A stretch of DNA of 45,325 bases from Halobiforma nitratireducens JCM 10879 (GTDB taxonomy: Archaea > Halobacteriota > Halobacteria > Halobacteriales > Natrialbaceae), in NCBI RefSeq assembly GCF_000337895.1, contig NZ_AOMA01000024.1, positions 1 to 45,325 on the forward strand. Direction: 5' to 3'. Of this stretch, positions 8,533 through 16,094 are shown piece after piece (the stretch's first letter is position 1; each line of letters opens with the position of its first letter). A model generated the notes under the pieces. That model searched no databases. It was not told where the DNA came from and saw only the letters and a list, made by a program, of their open reading frames with translations. The position numbers and the translations under genes were made by a program.

Positions 8533-8886
8533 ATGGCCGACGAGTCTTCGACCGGGCCGATGCGGCTACGAACGTCGGGTGTGGGAGTCGTCGGCGGCGG
8601 CGTTCTCCTCGCCGTAGCGGCTGTGGTCGTCCCGTTTTGGCTCGCCGCAACACTCGTGATTGTTTCCGGCGGCATCTGGATGGTGGTCGGTGAGGGGACC
8701 GATGCGTTCCAGGGGTCAGTCGGCATTCTCGCCGTCGGCGTTATCGGGCTCTTGGAAGCGCTTCCCGGAATCGGTCTGGGGCTCGATCCGGTGGCGTTCG
8801 CGGCGCTTGCAATCACCCTCGGGTGTTTCGACGTGATCGCAGGACTGGTGCTCGGTCGCTTCTCGAACGGTATCGACGGTTCGTGA
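8533..8886 (+). CDS. Small membrane protein of unknown function
   Basis: This 117-residue protein is not recognised. After a short charged N-terminus (MADESSTGPMRLRTSG) it has four predicted membrane segments: VVGGGVLLAVAAVVVPF, LAATLVIVSGGIWMVVG, VGILAVGVIGLLEALPGIGL and PVAFAALAITLGCFDVIAGL. It lies between the AbrB-PhoU regulator (divergent) and pstS (same strand, 200 bases downstream) and has a strong TATA box. A role in phosphate starvation is therefore a guess from position only. Base composition matches its neighbours. Confidence 0.75.
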   Translation: MADESSTGPMRLRTSGVGVVGGGVLLAVAAVVVPFWLAATLVIVSGGIWMVVGEGTDAFQGSVGILAVGVIGLLEALPGIGLGLDPVAFAALAITLGCFDVIAGLVLGRFSNGIDGS

Positions 8887-8975
8887 GCCGTCCCATACAC
8901 GATATTCGAAGCCATCCTCGAGACGCCGACGGACTCACTACGATCGATAGTCGTCGTACTTCAGCCTATGTTCGG

Positions 8976-8983
8976 CTATAGAG
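8976..8983. promoter_or_regulatory. CTATAGAG element, copy 2 (pst promoter)
   Basis: Second copy of the octamer found at 8365-8372, here about 110 bases before pstS. Confidence 0.3.
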
Positions 8984-9016
8984 TCGTTCGTACCGGAAAG
9001 AACGCCTTCAGAGAGT

Positions 9017-9029
9017 AGTATATAATACT
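9017..9029. promoter_or_regulatory. Palindrome AGTAT-ATA-ATACT upstream of pstS
   Basis: A perfect 5-base dyad with a 3-base spacer lies immediately upstream of the TATA candidates of the pst operon. It is a plausible site for phosphate control. Confidence 0.35.
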
Positions 9030-9037
9030 GTATCTGA

Positions 9038-9065
9038 GTATATAGCTATTAGAACAGTTTTTATG
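9038..9065 (+). promoter_or_regulatory. pst operon promoter (two TATA-like boxes)
   Basis: GTATATAG at 9038-9045 and TTTTTATG at 9058-9065 lie in an AT-rich strip. The second is 24-31 bases before the pstS ATG and would give a leaderless mRNA. The first would give a leader of about 20 bases. Confidence 0.55.
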
Positions 9066-9088
9066 TTCATCCACGGAAGCGTCGGCCG

Positions 9089-10117
9089 ATGGCACCAAGC
9101 CAGAATTCGCTGGGACGCGGACTGAGTCGACGATCGGCGATCGCATCTATCGGAAGTATCGGCGCGCTGGCGCTGGCCGGTTGCATGGGCGGAGACGAGG
9201 ATGGACTCTCCGGGACGATCCAGGCCTCCGGTTCGAACACCGTGGCACCGATCACACAGGTAGCCGCCGAGGACTTCGAGGCGGAGTTCTCCGGTGTCGG
9301 CGTCAACGTCGAACCGGAGGGGACTGGAGCCGGTTTCCAGGAGTTTTGTCGTGCGAACTCGGCATTCCAGAGTGCGAGCCGTGAGATCACCGACGAAGAG
9401 ATCGATCTCTGTGACGGGAACGATGTCGAGTACAGCCACTACACGGTCGGCCAGGATACGCTCGCGGTCGGCATCAACGAGGACAACGACTGATGTGAGC
9501 AGATCACCCTGGACGAACTTCGGGAAATCTGGGAGTTCCAATCCGACGTTCAGCAGTGGAGCGACGTTCGTGACGAGTGGCCGGACGAAGACATCGCACT
9601 CCACGGACGCGACTCCGCCTCCGGCACGTTCGATTACTTCACCGAGAACATCAACGGCGAAATGGGGGATATTCGGGACGACTACTCCCCGACGAGCCAG
9701 ACCGACGAGATATGGGACGCGGTCGCGGACAACGAGTACGCCCTCGGCTGGGGTGGCGTCGGCCACCTCCGAAGCCTCCAGGAGCAGGGTGGCACTCTGA
9801 AAACCGTCGAGGTAGAGAGCGACACCGACGGGGAGTTCTACCCACCAGAAGAGCAGTACATCGAGGGAGGCGAGTACTCCCCCCTCGCTCGGCCGCTGTT
9901 CTTCTACTTCAACCACGCCGAACTCGAGGAGCGACCGGACCTGATCGCGTCGTTTGCCCGCTTCTACATCAACAACCAGCACGAGTTCGCCACGACGGTC
10001 GACTTCTACCGAGCGACCGACCAGGACATCGTCGACAACCACGACCAACTCGACAGCGTGCTCGAGGAGATCGGCGAAGACCCCGACGAGATCACGGTCG
10101 AGCGACAGGACCCCTGA
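9089..10117 (+). pseudogene. pstS: Phosphate ABC transporter substrate-binding lipoprotein PstS, interrupted by an in-frame TGA at 9491-9493
   Basis: The reading frame spans 342 codons, with one TGA at codon 135. The N-terminus is a Tat lipoprotein signal (SRRSAIASIGSIGALALAGC; the lipobox cysteine follows LALAG). It is followed by the PstS blocks SGSNTVAPITQ, GTGAGFQEFCRANS, IVDNHDQLDS and SPLARPLFFYFNHAEL. The codons before the TGA read GINEDND and those after read CEQITLDELREIW, all in the same frame, where PstS homologues usually have NDW. A single G-to-A change in a TGG codon therefore explains the stop. It may be a nonsense mutation, a sequencing error or readthrough. Everything else is intact and the downstream pst genes are undamaged, which argues for a recent event or an error. 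Confidence 0.85.
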
Positions 10118-10139
10118 GCCGACTGACGCTTACGTACCC

Positions 10140-11216
10140 ATGAGTACCGAACCACAATCGGGACCGGGAATCTCGGGCGACGACAGCCTCGAGGCTGCCC
10201 ACGAACGGAACCGGCGGATTCGTCGGCTCCTTTTCGGCTGTGCGGCAGTCACCGTCGTGACGACGGTCGCCATCTTCCTGGTCCTGTTCGACAACGCGGC
10301 GAGTTACTTCTTCGGTGCCCGGATCAGCGAGATGCTCTTTGCGGGCGAAGCCGTCGAACGGACGGTCTCGTTCGTCGAGTTCTTCACCGGGACCCGGTGG
10401 GCACCCGCTCATGCCACGCCTGCACACGGCGTCTTACCCATCGTCTGGGGGACGCTCGCGATCACGATCGGTGCCGGGCTGGTCTCGATTCCCATCGGAA
10501 CCGCGACGGCACTGTACCTCTCCGAGTATGCTTCGACCGGAACGCGAAACAAGCTCAAGCCGATCCTCGAGGTGCTCGCCGGTATCCCGACGATCGTCTA
10601 CGGTTACTTCGCGATTTCGTTCGTTACGCCCATACTGGTCGACGGGATTGCGACAGACATCCTGAACCCGATCGGTTCGGGACTCGACTCGATCAGTCAC
10701 CTCGCACCGGTCCTTCTCGAGCCGGTTTCGGCCTGGATGCTGGGGGCTAGCGTCGGCCGATACAGCATGCTTGCCGGGATCGTCGTCGTCGGCACGATGA
10801 CGATTCCGATGGTGTCGTCGATCAGCGAAGACGCGATGCAGGCAGTGCCTGACGATCTCAGAAACGGGGCGTATGCCCTCGGGGCGACGAAGTATCAGGT
10901 GTCGACCCGAATCGTCCTTCCAGCGGCAGTTTCGGGGATCTTCGCGTCGTACATCCTCGCGCTCTCGCGGGCGATCGGGGAAACGATGGCCGTCACGCTC
11001 GCCGCTGGGTTCAACCCGACCCTCACGGTGAACCCCTTCGACGAAATTATGACGATGACTGCCTATCTGGTCTCGATGGCCCGCGGGACGTCCGCGGTCG
11101 GGACCGTGGAGTACCAGAGCCTGTTCGCGGTCGGCCTGCTGTTGTTCCTGCTGACGCTTACGATGAACTTGCTCAACGACCGATTGAAACAGCGATTCCA
11201 GGAGGAGTACCGATGA
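10140..11216 (+). CDS. pstC: Phosphate ABC transporter permease PstC
   Basis: The 358-residue inner-membrane permease has a first helix at about residues 31-50, a long extracellular loop with ARISEMLFAGEA and FFTGTRWAPAHATPAHGVLP, and then the PstC core (LAITIGAGLVSIPIGTATAL, ILEVLAGIPTIVYGYFAISF). The ABC-coupling loop reads RNGAYALGATKYQVSTRIVL, and ALSRAIGETMAVTLAAGFNP follows. With PstA it forms the channel for phosphate import powered by PstB. The ATG at 10140 follows pstS by 22 bases. Its stop overlaps the pstA start by 4 bases (ATGA), which indicates translational coupling. Confidence 0.95.
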   Translation: MSTEPQSGPGISGDDSLEAAHERNRRIRRLLFGCAAVTVVTTVAIFLVLFDNAASYFFGARISEMLFAGEAVERTVSFVEFFTGTRWAPAHATPAHGVLPIVWGTLAITIGAGLVSIPIGTATALYLSEYASTGTRNKLKPILEVLAGIPTIVYGYFAISFVTPILVDGIATDILNPIGSGLDSISHLAPVLLEPVSAWMLGASVGRYSMLAGIVVVGTMTIPMVSSISEDAMQAVPDDLRNGAYALGATKYQVSTRIVLPAAVSGIFASYILALSRAIGETMAVTLAAGFNPTLTVNPFDEIMTMTAYLVSMARGTSAVGTVEYQSLFAVGLLLFLLTLTMNLLNDRLKQRFQEEYR

Positions 11217-12133
11217 GTACGAAACGCGAATCGAACTTCCTCGCTGACGTCGACCTGACGCGCGAAAAGCTGGTCAACCGGCTGTTCTACGGTACGCTCG
11301 TCGTCGCATCGGTGTTCGGACTCGTCATGCTGGTGCTGTTGATCGCGGACGTGCTCTGGGAGGCCACCCAGGCGCTGTCGACGTTCGACATCGACATCGG
11401 CAACTTCCTCACGGGCACGTCTTCCTCCCGTGCGGAACAGGCGGGATTTGGGGCATCGATACTCGCCTCGCTCTGGCTGATGGCGCTGACGGCCGTGCTG
11501 GCGTTCTTCATCGCCGTCGGCTGTGCGGTCTACCTCGTCGAGTACGCCCCGGAAAACCGCACCACCCGGCTGATCGAGGCAAACCTCGCAAACCTCGCTG
11601 GCGTCCCGTCGATCGTCTACGGCCTGCTCGTTCTGGCGTTGATCGTCAACGACGCCGGGCTCGGGTCGGTCATCCTCGCGGGAGCGATCGCCCTCGCGCT
11701 GTTGATCGTCCCGATCATCATCGTCGCCACGATCGAGTCGATCAGGGCCGTGCCAAGCAGCGTCCGCGACGGCTCCTACGCCATGGGCGCGACGAAGTGG
11801 CAGACGATCCGCCGCGTAGTCCTCCCACAGGCGATGCCCGGTATCCTCACTGGAACGATTCTGGCGCTCGCCCGCGCCATCGGCGAGACGGCCCCGCTGA
11901 TTATGGTCGGGACGATGCTGCACGCAACGCGGTACCCGTCGGGGCCACTCTCGTCGTTCAGTGCGATGCCGACCCAGATATACAACTGGACCTACCAGGC
12001 CGATCGGATGTTCAACGGGCTGGCGGCACTCGGCATCGTCGTCTTACTGTTGTTCCTGGTCGCGATGTACGCCCTCGCGGGCTACCTGCGGAACCGATAC
12101 GAAACCGACGACGGCTCGATCAGCAATGTCTAG
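11213..12133 (+). CDS. pstA: Phosphate ABC transporter permease PstA
   Basis: This 306-residue permease is the second pore subunit. After an N-terminal helix ([18 protein letters not shown]), the core shows [20 protein letters not shown], the EAA-like coupling loop [20 protein letters not shown], and the family signature [20 protein letters not shown]. The C-terminus has [20 protein letters not shown]. It overlaps pstC by 4 bases upstream and pstB by 8 bases downstream, so the three are almost certainly one mRNA with coupled translation. Confidence 0.95.
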   Translation: MSTKRESNFLADVDLTREKLVNRLFYGTLVVASVFGLVMLVLLIADVLWEATQALSTFDIDIGNFLTGTSSSRAEQAGFGASILASLWLMALTAVLAFFIAVGCAVYLVEYAPENRTTRLIEANLANLAGVPSIVYGLLVLALIVNDAGLGSVILAGAIALALLIVPIIIVATIESIRAVPSSVRDGSYAMGATKWQTIRRVVLPQAMPGILTGTILALARAIGETAPLIMVGTMLHATRYPSGPLSSFSAMPTQIYNWTYQADRMFNGLAALGIVVLLLFLVAMYALAGYLRNRYETDDGSISNV

Positions 12134-13013
12134 CAACACCACGAACGAACGGACGACTGGCGAATCGACGAGCGAAACGGAGGGCCTGTCGGACGACACG
12201 ATCATCGAGACCGACATCAGCGTCGGCCCGGACTCGAGCCGTACCACTGGACGACCCAACACGATCGTCAGCGCGGACAGTTTGGACGTCTACTACGGCG
12301 ACGACCGGGCACTCTCGGATGTCACGATCGAGATACCCGAACACCGCGTGACGGCGATGATCGGTCCCTCGGGCTGTGGGAAGTCGACGTTCCTGCGCTC
12401 GATCAACCGGATGAACGACCGGATTCCGAGTGCACACGTCGACGGTGCCCTCTCTTTCCGCGGGAAGAACGTCTACGACGAGGACGTCGATCCCGTCGCC
12501 TTGCGCCGGAAGATCGGCCAGGTGTTCCAGTCGCCGAACCCGTTCCCGAAGTCGATCTACGACAACGTCGCCTATGGCCTTCGCGTCCAGGGAAAAGCCG
12601 ACGACGTTGACCTCGACGATGCAGTCGAACGCGCACTTCGCGGGGCCGCGCTGTGGGACGAAGTAAAAGATCAGCTCGACGAATCGGGACTCGACCTCTC
12701 GGGTGGCCAGCAACAGCGCCTCTGCATCGCTCGCGCCATCGCGACTGATCCGGAAGTCATCCTGATGGACGAACCGACCTCTGCACTCGACCCCGTCGCC
12801 GCCTCGAAGATCGAGGACCTCATCGACGAACTCGTCGAGAAGTATACGGTCATCATCGTCACCCACAACATGCAACAGGCAGCCCGTATCTCCGACAAAA
12901 CGGCCGTCTTCCTCACCGGCGGCGAACTCGTCGAGTTCGACGACACCGCGAGAATCTTCGAGAACCCCGACGACGACCGCGTCGAGGACTACATCACCGG
13001 CAAGTTTGGATAA
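12126..13013 (+). CDS. pstB: Phosphate ABC transporter ATPase PstB
   Basis: The 295-residue ATPase powers phosphate import. An extra acidic N-terminus of about 50 residues ([19 protein letters not shown]) precedes the core. Walker A is [19 protein letters not shown], the Q-loop region is [20 protein letters not shown], the ABC signature [14 protein letters not shown], Walker [14 protein letters not shown], and the H-loop [23 protein letters not shown] and the PFPKSIYDN segment are typical of PstB rather than PhnC. It sits inside the end of pstA and two bases before phoU. Confidence 0.96.
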   Translation: MSSNTTNERTTGESTSETEGLSDDTIIETDISVGPDSSRTTGRPNTIVSADSLDVYYGDDRALSDVTIEIPEHRVTAMIGPSGCGKSTFLRSINRMNDRIPSAHVDGALSFRGKNVYDEDVDPVALRRKIGQVFQSPNPFPKSIYDNVAYGLRVQGKADDVDLDDAVERALRGAALWDEVKDQLDESGLDLSGGQQQRLCIARAIATDPEVILMDEPTSALDPVAASKIEDLIDELVEKYTVIIVTHNMQQAARISDKTAVFLTGGELVEFDDTARIFENPDDDRVEDYITGKFG

Positions 13014-13015
13014 CC

Positions 13016-13675
13016 ATGTCAAGAAACGCCTACCAGGAGCAACTCTACGAACTGCGAGAGGACGTTCTCGAGATGAGCGACGTCGTCTGTCAACGGTTTC
13101 GGCGCGCACTCGAGGCCTACGAGACGGGCGACGAGGCGCTCGCCGAGAGCGTGATCGAGGGGGACCACGAAATCAATCAGTTGTACCTCGACCTCGAGGG
13201 CGACTGCGTCGAGTTGCTCGCGCTTCAGCAACCGGTCGCGGGCGACTTGCGATTCGTCGCCTCGTCGTTCAAGATCATCACGGACCTCGAACGGGTCGGC
13301 GACCTCGCCGTGAACCTCGCGGCGTACGCGACACAGTCCGGCCGCGAGCGCTACTCGGAGGTCGATGTCGTCCACATCGGCACCGAGACGGTCCTGCTGC
13401 TCGAGGCTGCGATGGAGGCGTACGCGACGGACGACGCCGAGGCGACACACGAGATCGCTGCAACGGACGACGAGATCGATGCTCACTGTGAACGAGCCAG
13501 CCGGACCGTCGTCCGGGAGCTGCTGGCGGCCGATCCCTCGGACGAGCAACTGCTCGAGGACGTCTCGCGGATGCTGCTGACGATTCGCGATCTGGAACGG
13601 GTCGGCGACCACGCGGTCAACGTCGCTGCACGAACGCTGTATATGGTCGACAACGACGAGACACTCCTCTACTGA
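13016..13675 (+). CDS. phoU: Phosphate signalling protein PhoU
   Basis: The 219-residue protein consists of two PhoU three-helix bundles. Each carries the metal-binding signature: IITDLERVGDLAVNLA in the first and IRDLERVGDHAVNVAA in the second. PhoU proteins sense the state of the Pst transporter and dampen phosphate uptake. It follows pstB directly, and its stop shares one base with the ATG of the next gene, so it is part of the pst operon. Haloarchaea lack PhoR/PhoB, so its signalling partner is not known. The adjacent AbrB-PhoU fusion is the obvious candidate. Confidence 0.94.
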   Translation: MSRNAYQEQLYELREDVLEMSDVVCQRFRRALEAYETGDEALAESVIEGDHEINQLYLDLEGDCVELLALQQPVAGDLRFVASSFKIITDLERVGDLAVNLAAYATQSGRERYSEVDVVHIGTETVLLLEAAMEAYATDDAEATHEIAATDDEIDAHCERASRTVVRELLAADPSDEQLLEDVSRMLLTIRDLERVGDHAVNVAARTLYMVDNDETLLY

Positions 13676-14709
13676 TGAGACACCAAGCGCTAACGAACGG
13701 TTCCGACGGCCCTGTCGAACGGACGGTCCAGCTAGTTGGTGACTCGACGTTCGCCGTTTCACTGCCGAAATCGTGGGCAGTCGAGCAGGACCTCGAGCCG
13801 GGGATGTCGATGTACCTCTATCCCCACGAAGATCGACTGGTCGCTGCGCCCGATACCGCCTCCACCCAGGACCGGACCGTGACGATCGACGCGAGCACCG
13901 TGACTGACGAGGTCGTGTTGTGCCGGATCGACGCTGCGTACGAGGCTGGCTTCGACCGAATCACGGTTACGAACCTCGAGGGGACTGATTCGGGGTGTAG
14001 ACGTGCTATCGAACGGACGACGAGCCGACGTATCGGGCTCACCGTCCAGGAAGCGAGCGGTGAGTGTCTGACGATCGCGAACGTGCTGGCTGCCAGTGAC
14101 GTGTCGCTCCCGCAAACGATCGCCCAGGAACGGCAACTCCTCGCCGAAATGTATACCGACGCGATCACAGCTCTCGTAACCGGCGACGAAGAGCTCGCCG
14201 AACGTGTGATCGCCCGCGACGACGACATCGATCGCCTGTCTACGTTCGTTTCCCGAGGGTTTCACCGTGGTCTCGAAAACGTACACGAGATAGAACAACT
14301 CGGTACCGACCGGGTCGCGGCGTTCCGCGAGTACCGAGTTGCCCAGAGTCTGGAGCGAATCGCTGACCACGCGGCACGTATCGCGACGATCGCGACACGA
14401 CAAACAGCGCCCCCCGACGGACCGGTTGCCGATCGCCTCGAGCCGATCGCTGCTGCCGTCCGTGAGGTCCTCGAGTCGGCGCTCGAGGGAGACGCCGAGA
14501 CAGCGTACGAGAGGGCAGGCGCTGTCGAACAGCGCCTAGACGAGTTCGATCAGTATCTCTACGACGGGGCAGAGACAAATGCGTACCAGTACGGTGTGGT
14601 TATCGGGCGACTACGACAAACGACGACGGACGGTCGTCTGATCGCCGACACGATGACCGAAGCGATGTTCACCGACCGAGACACGATCAACCGACGATCA
14701 CAGCCATGA
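13675..14709 (+). CDS. AbrB-PhoU fusion phosphate-uptake regulator (copy 2)
   Basis: This 344-residue protein is a paralogue of the gene at 7328-8323. The N-terminal AbrB-like domain is VERTVQLVGDSTFAVSLPKS followed by WAVEQDLEPGMSMYLYPHED. The PhoU-like part includes LVTGDEELAERVIARDDDID and RVAQSLERIADHAARIATIA. Compared with copy 1 it is more diverged in the second bundle. It is the sixth gene of the pst operon, overlapping phoU by one base and the next gene by four (ATGA). Regulation of the operon by its own product is plausible but inferred. Confidence 0.85.
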   Translation: MRHQALTNGSDGPVERTVQLVGDSTFAVSLPKSWAVEQDLEPGMSMYLYPHEDRLVAAPDTASTQDRTVTIDASTVTDEVVLCRIDAAYEAGFDRITVTNLEGTDSGCRRAIERTTSRRIGLTVQEASGECLTIANVLAASDVSLPQTIAQERQLLAEMYTDAITALVTGDEELAERVIARDDDIDRLSTFVSRGFHRGLENVHEIEQLGTDRVAAFREYRVAQSLERIADHAARIATIATRQTAPPDGPVADRLEPIAAAVREVLESALEGDAETAYERAGAVEQRLDEFDQYLYDGAETNAYQYGVVIGRLRQTTTDGRLIADTMTEAMFTDRDTINRRSQP

Positions 14710-15137
14710 ATCCAACGACACTCAGTTTCGTTTGCGTGCAAAACGCTGGCCGGAGTCAGATGGCGACCGCGTTCGCTGAACGGGAACGGTCGAAACGGGG
14801 GCTCGAAGACGACGTTCGTATCCGGACAGGTGGGACTGATCCCGCTAACAGCGTTCACGACGTCGTACTGACGGCAATGAACGAGGTTGGGGCCGATCTC
14901 TCCGACCGGCAGCCGCGAGAAATCACACCCGAGGGGATCGAAACCAGTGATATCGTCATCACGATGGGATGCTCTGCCGATGGCATCTGTCCTGCTACCT
15001 GGCGCGGCGATGCCCGGGACTGGGAGCTGACCGATCCACACGGCCGGTCGCTCGCGGCGGTTCGCGAACTCCGCGATGAGATTCGTACTCGTGTCGAAGC
15101 GTTGTTCGACGAACTCGAGGCACAGGCCGGAACGTAA
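14706..15137 (+). CDS. Low-molecular-weight phosphatase / arsenate reductase-like protein (ArsC, thioredoxin-type fold)
   Basis: The protein has 143 residues. The P-loop CVQNAGRS at residues 10-17 is the CX5R(S) nucleophile loop of LMW protein tyrosine phosphatases and related arsenate reductases. The general-acid loop is WELTDPHGRS (Asp in TDPHG). The segment VITMGCSADGICPATWRGDA has Cys residues eight apart, as in arsenate reductases that use a Cys relay. It may therefore reduce arsenate, which enters cells through Pst, or dephosphorylate a protein. Its place as the last gene of the pst operon, overlapping the AbrB-PhoU gene by four bases, fits protection against arsenate taken up as phosphate. 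The family is clear and the substrate inferred. Confidence 0.85.
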   Translation: MNPTTLSFVCVQNAGRSQMATAFAERERSKRGLEDDVRIRTGGTDPANSVHDVVLTAMNEVGADLSDRQPREITPEGIETSDIVITMGCSADGICPATWRGDARDWELTDPHGRSLAAVRELRDEIRTRVEALFDELEAQAGT

Positions 15138-15181
15138 ATCCGAAACGGAGCGGTCGAGAGGGCTTCTCCATCGAGACGGTA

Positions 15182-15868
15182 TCAGGAGCGAAGCGTCTCG
15201 AACGCCGATTCGACCCGGTCCCGTAGTGGTCTCGTCGCCTGATACCGGTCGCAACCCCAGACGATGTCGCCGTCGGCATCGATTCCGAAATAGGGTTCCT
15301 TGCCCGACCCAATCCCGACGTAGAGATATCGATCGTCGCCGTGGAACCCGAGGACGCGGGGTGTGCGTCCGCGTACTGCGTGCGTGGCTCGTAGCTCACT
15401 CGAGAACACGTCGAGCAGAGACACCGTCGACGCCGGCGGCCGGGTGGCAATCGCGACCAAGTCACCGTCTGGACGAATCGCGGGGCGACCCAGCGTCGTG
15501 TCGAATCGCCGTGAGAACACCGGTTCACCCGAGCCGAACACCTCGAGTGTCGACCCGATCTCCGTCGAGTCGGTGCCGCTGACGACGGCGACCGTGCCGT
15601 CGTCGGCGATCGCGCCGTTGGTGGGACGAGTAATCGGTCGGTCGTCGACGATCCGTCCGTTCTGGATTCGAAACAGACGGGACTCGGAACCGCTCGTAGG
15701 ACGACCGAACGCGAGCGTCCAGGTGCCATTCGGCGATTCAACGGTTCGACAGTAGTACTCCTGCCCGTCGACTTGCCGGGTCTCGTCGATCGGCTCATTC
15801 GGCACTGCCGAGGGATCGAAGCCCGGTGGCTCGGCAGGGCCGTGTCGAAAGAGCTGATTCCGAATCAC
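15182..15868 (-). CDS. Hypothetical protein with beta-propeller-like repeats
   Basis: This 228-residue protein is not assigned to a function. It is rich in short beta-strand and Gly/Asp turns (SPNGTWTLAFG, ADDGTVAVVSGTDS, RPDGDLVAIATR, GDDRYLYVGIGSGK, IDADGDIVWG), the look of a propeller or quinoprotein-like repeat protein. There is no signal peptide and no membrane segment. It begins with GTG at 15868, is convergent with the pst operon (44 bases between stops) and divergent from phnD. It therefore shares the 226-base promoter region with the phn operon. Confidence 0.7.
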   Translation of the reverse strand: MIRNQLFRHGPAEPPGFDPSAVPNEPIDETRQVDGQEYYCRTVESPNGTWTLAFGRPTSGSESRLFRIQNGRIVDDRPITRPTNGAIADDGTVAVVSGTDSTEIGSTLEVFGSGEPVFSRRFDTTLGRPAIRPDGDLVAIATRPPASTVSLLDVFSSELRATHAVRGRTPRVLGFHGDDRYLYVGIGSGKEPYFGIDADGDIVWGCDRYQATRPLRDRVESAFETLRS

Positions 15869-15903
15869 GAACGGGCCTCCGGCGTGTAGGCTCTTGAACG
15901 CGA

Positions 15904-16070
15904 GTATTTGGGGTGTGTACGCGAGTGGATCGCTCCCTGAGGGTCCGTCGACGTACCGAGCAGTACGTAGCGGGACGGAGCCGACTGTGTATTTGGTGTG
16001 TCTCCCTCACTCCCGTTGCCGGTACGTTCAGTTCCCTGTCCGTACATATAAGAAATATAAGGAGTATTTG
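15904..16070. promoter_or_regulatory. Repeated GTATTTGG elements in the phn promoter region
   Basis: GTATTTGGGGTGTGT at 15904-15918 and GTATTTGGTGTGTCT at 15989-16003 are near-identical direct repeats 85 bases apart. A third, shorter copy (GTATTTG) is at 16064-16070 near the phnD start. The spacing is about eight helical turns. Candidate binding sites for a regulator of phnD and possibly of the divergent gene; no known motif is recognised. Confidence 0.4.
16043..16060 (+). promoter_or_regulatory. phn operon TATA region
   Basis: Two TATA-like boxes (TACATATAAG and AAATATAA) lie 35-50 bases before the phnD ATG. The AT-rich strip stands out in this GC-rich DNA. Confidence 0.5.
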
Positions 16071-16094
16071 TCGAGGCCTTTCGATCCATGAGTG

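Noticed and set aside
9491-9493. TGA in pstS as a selenocysteine codon
   Set aside because: Haloarchaea are not known to use selenocysteine, PstS is not a selenoprotein, and homologues usually have Trp here. A nonsense change or sequencing error is simpler.
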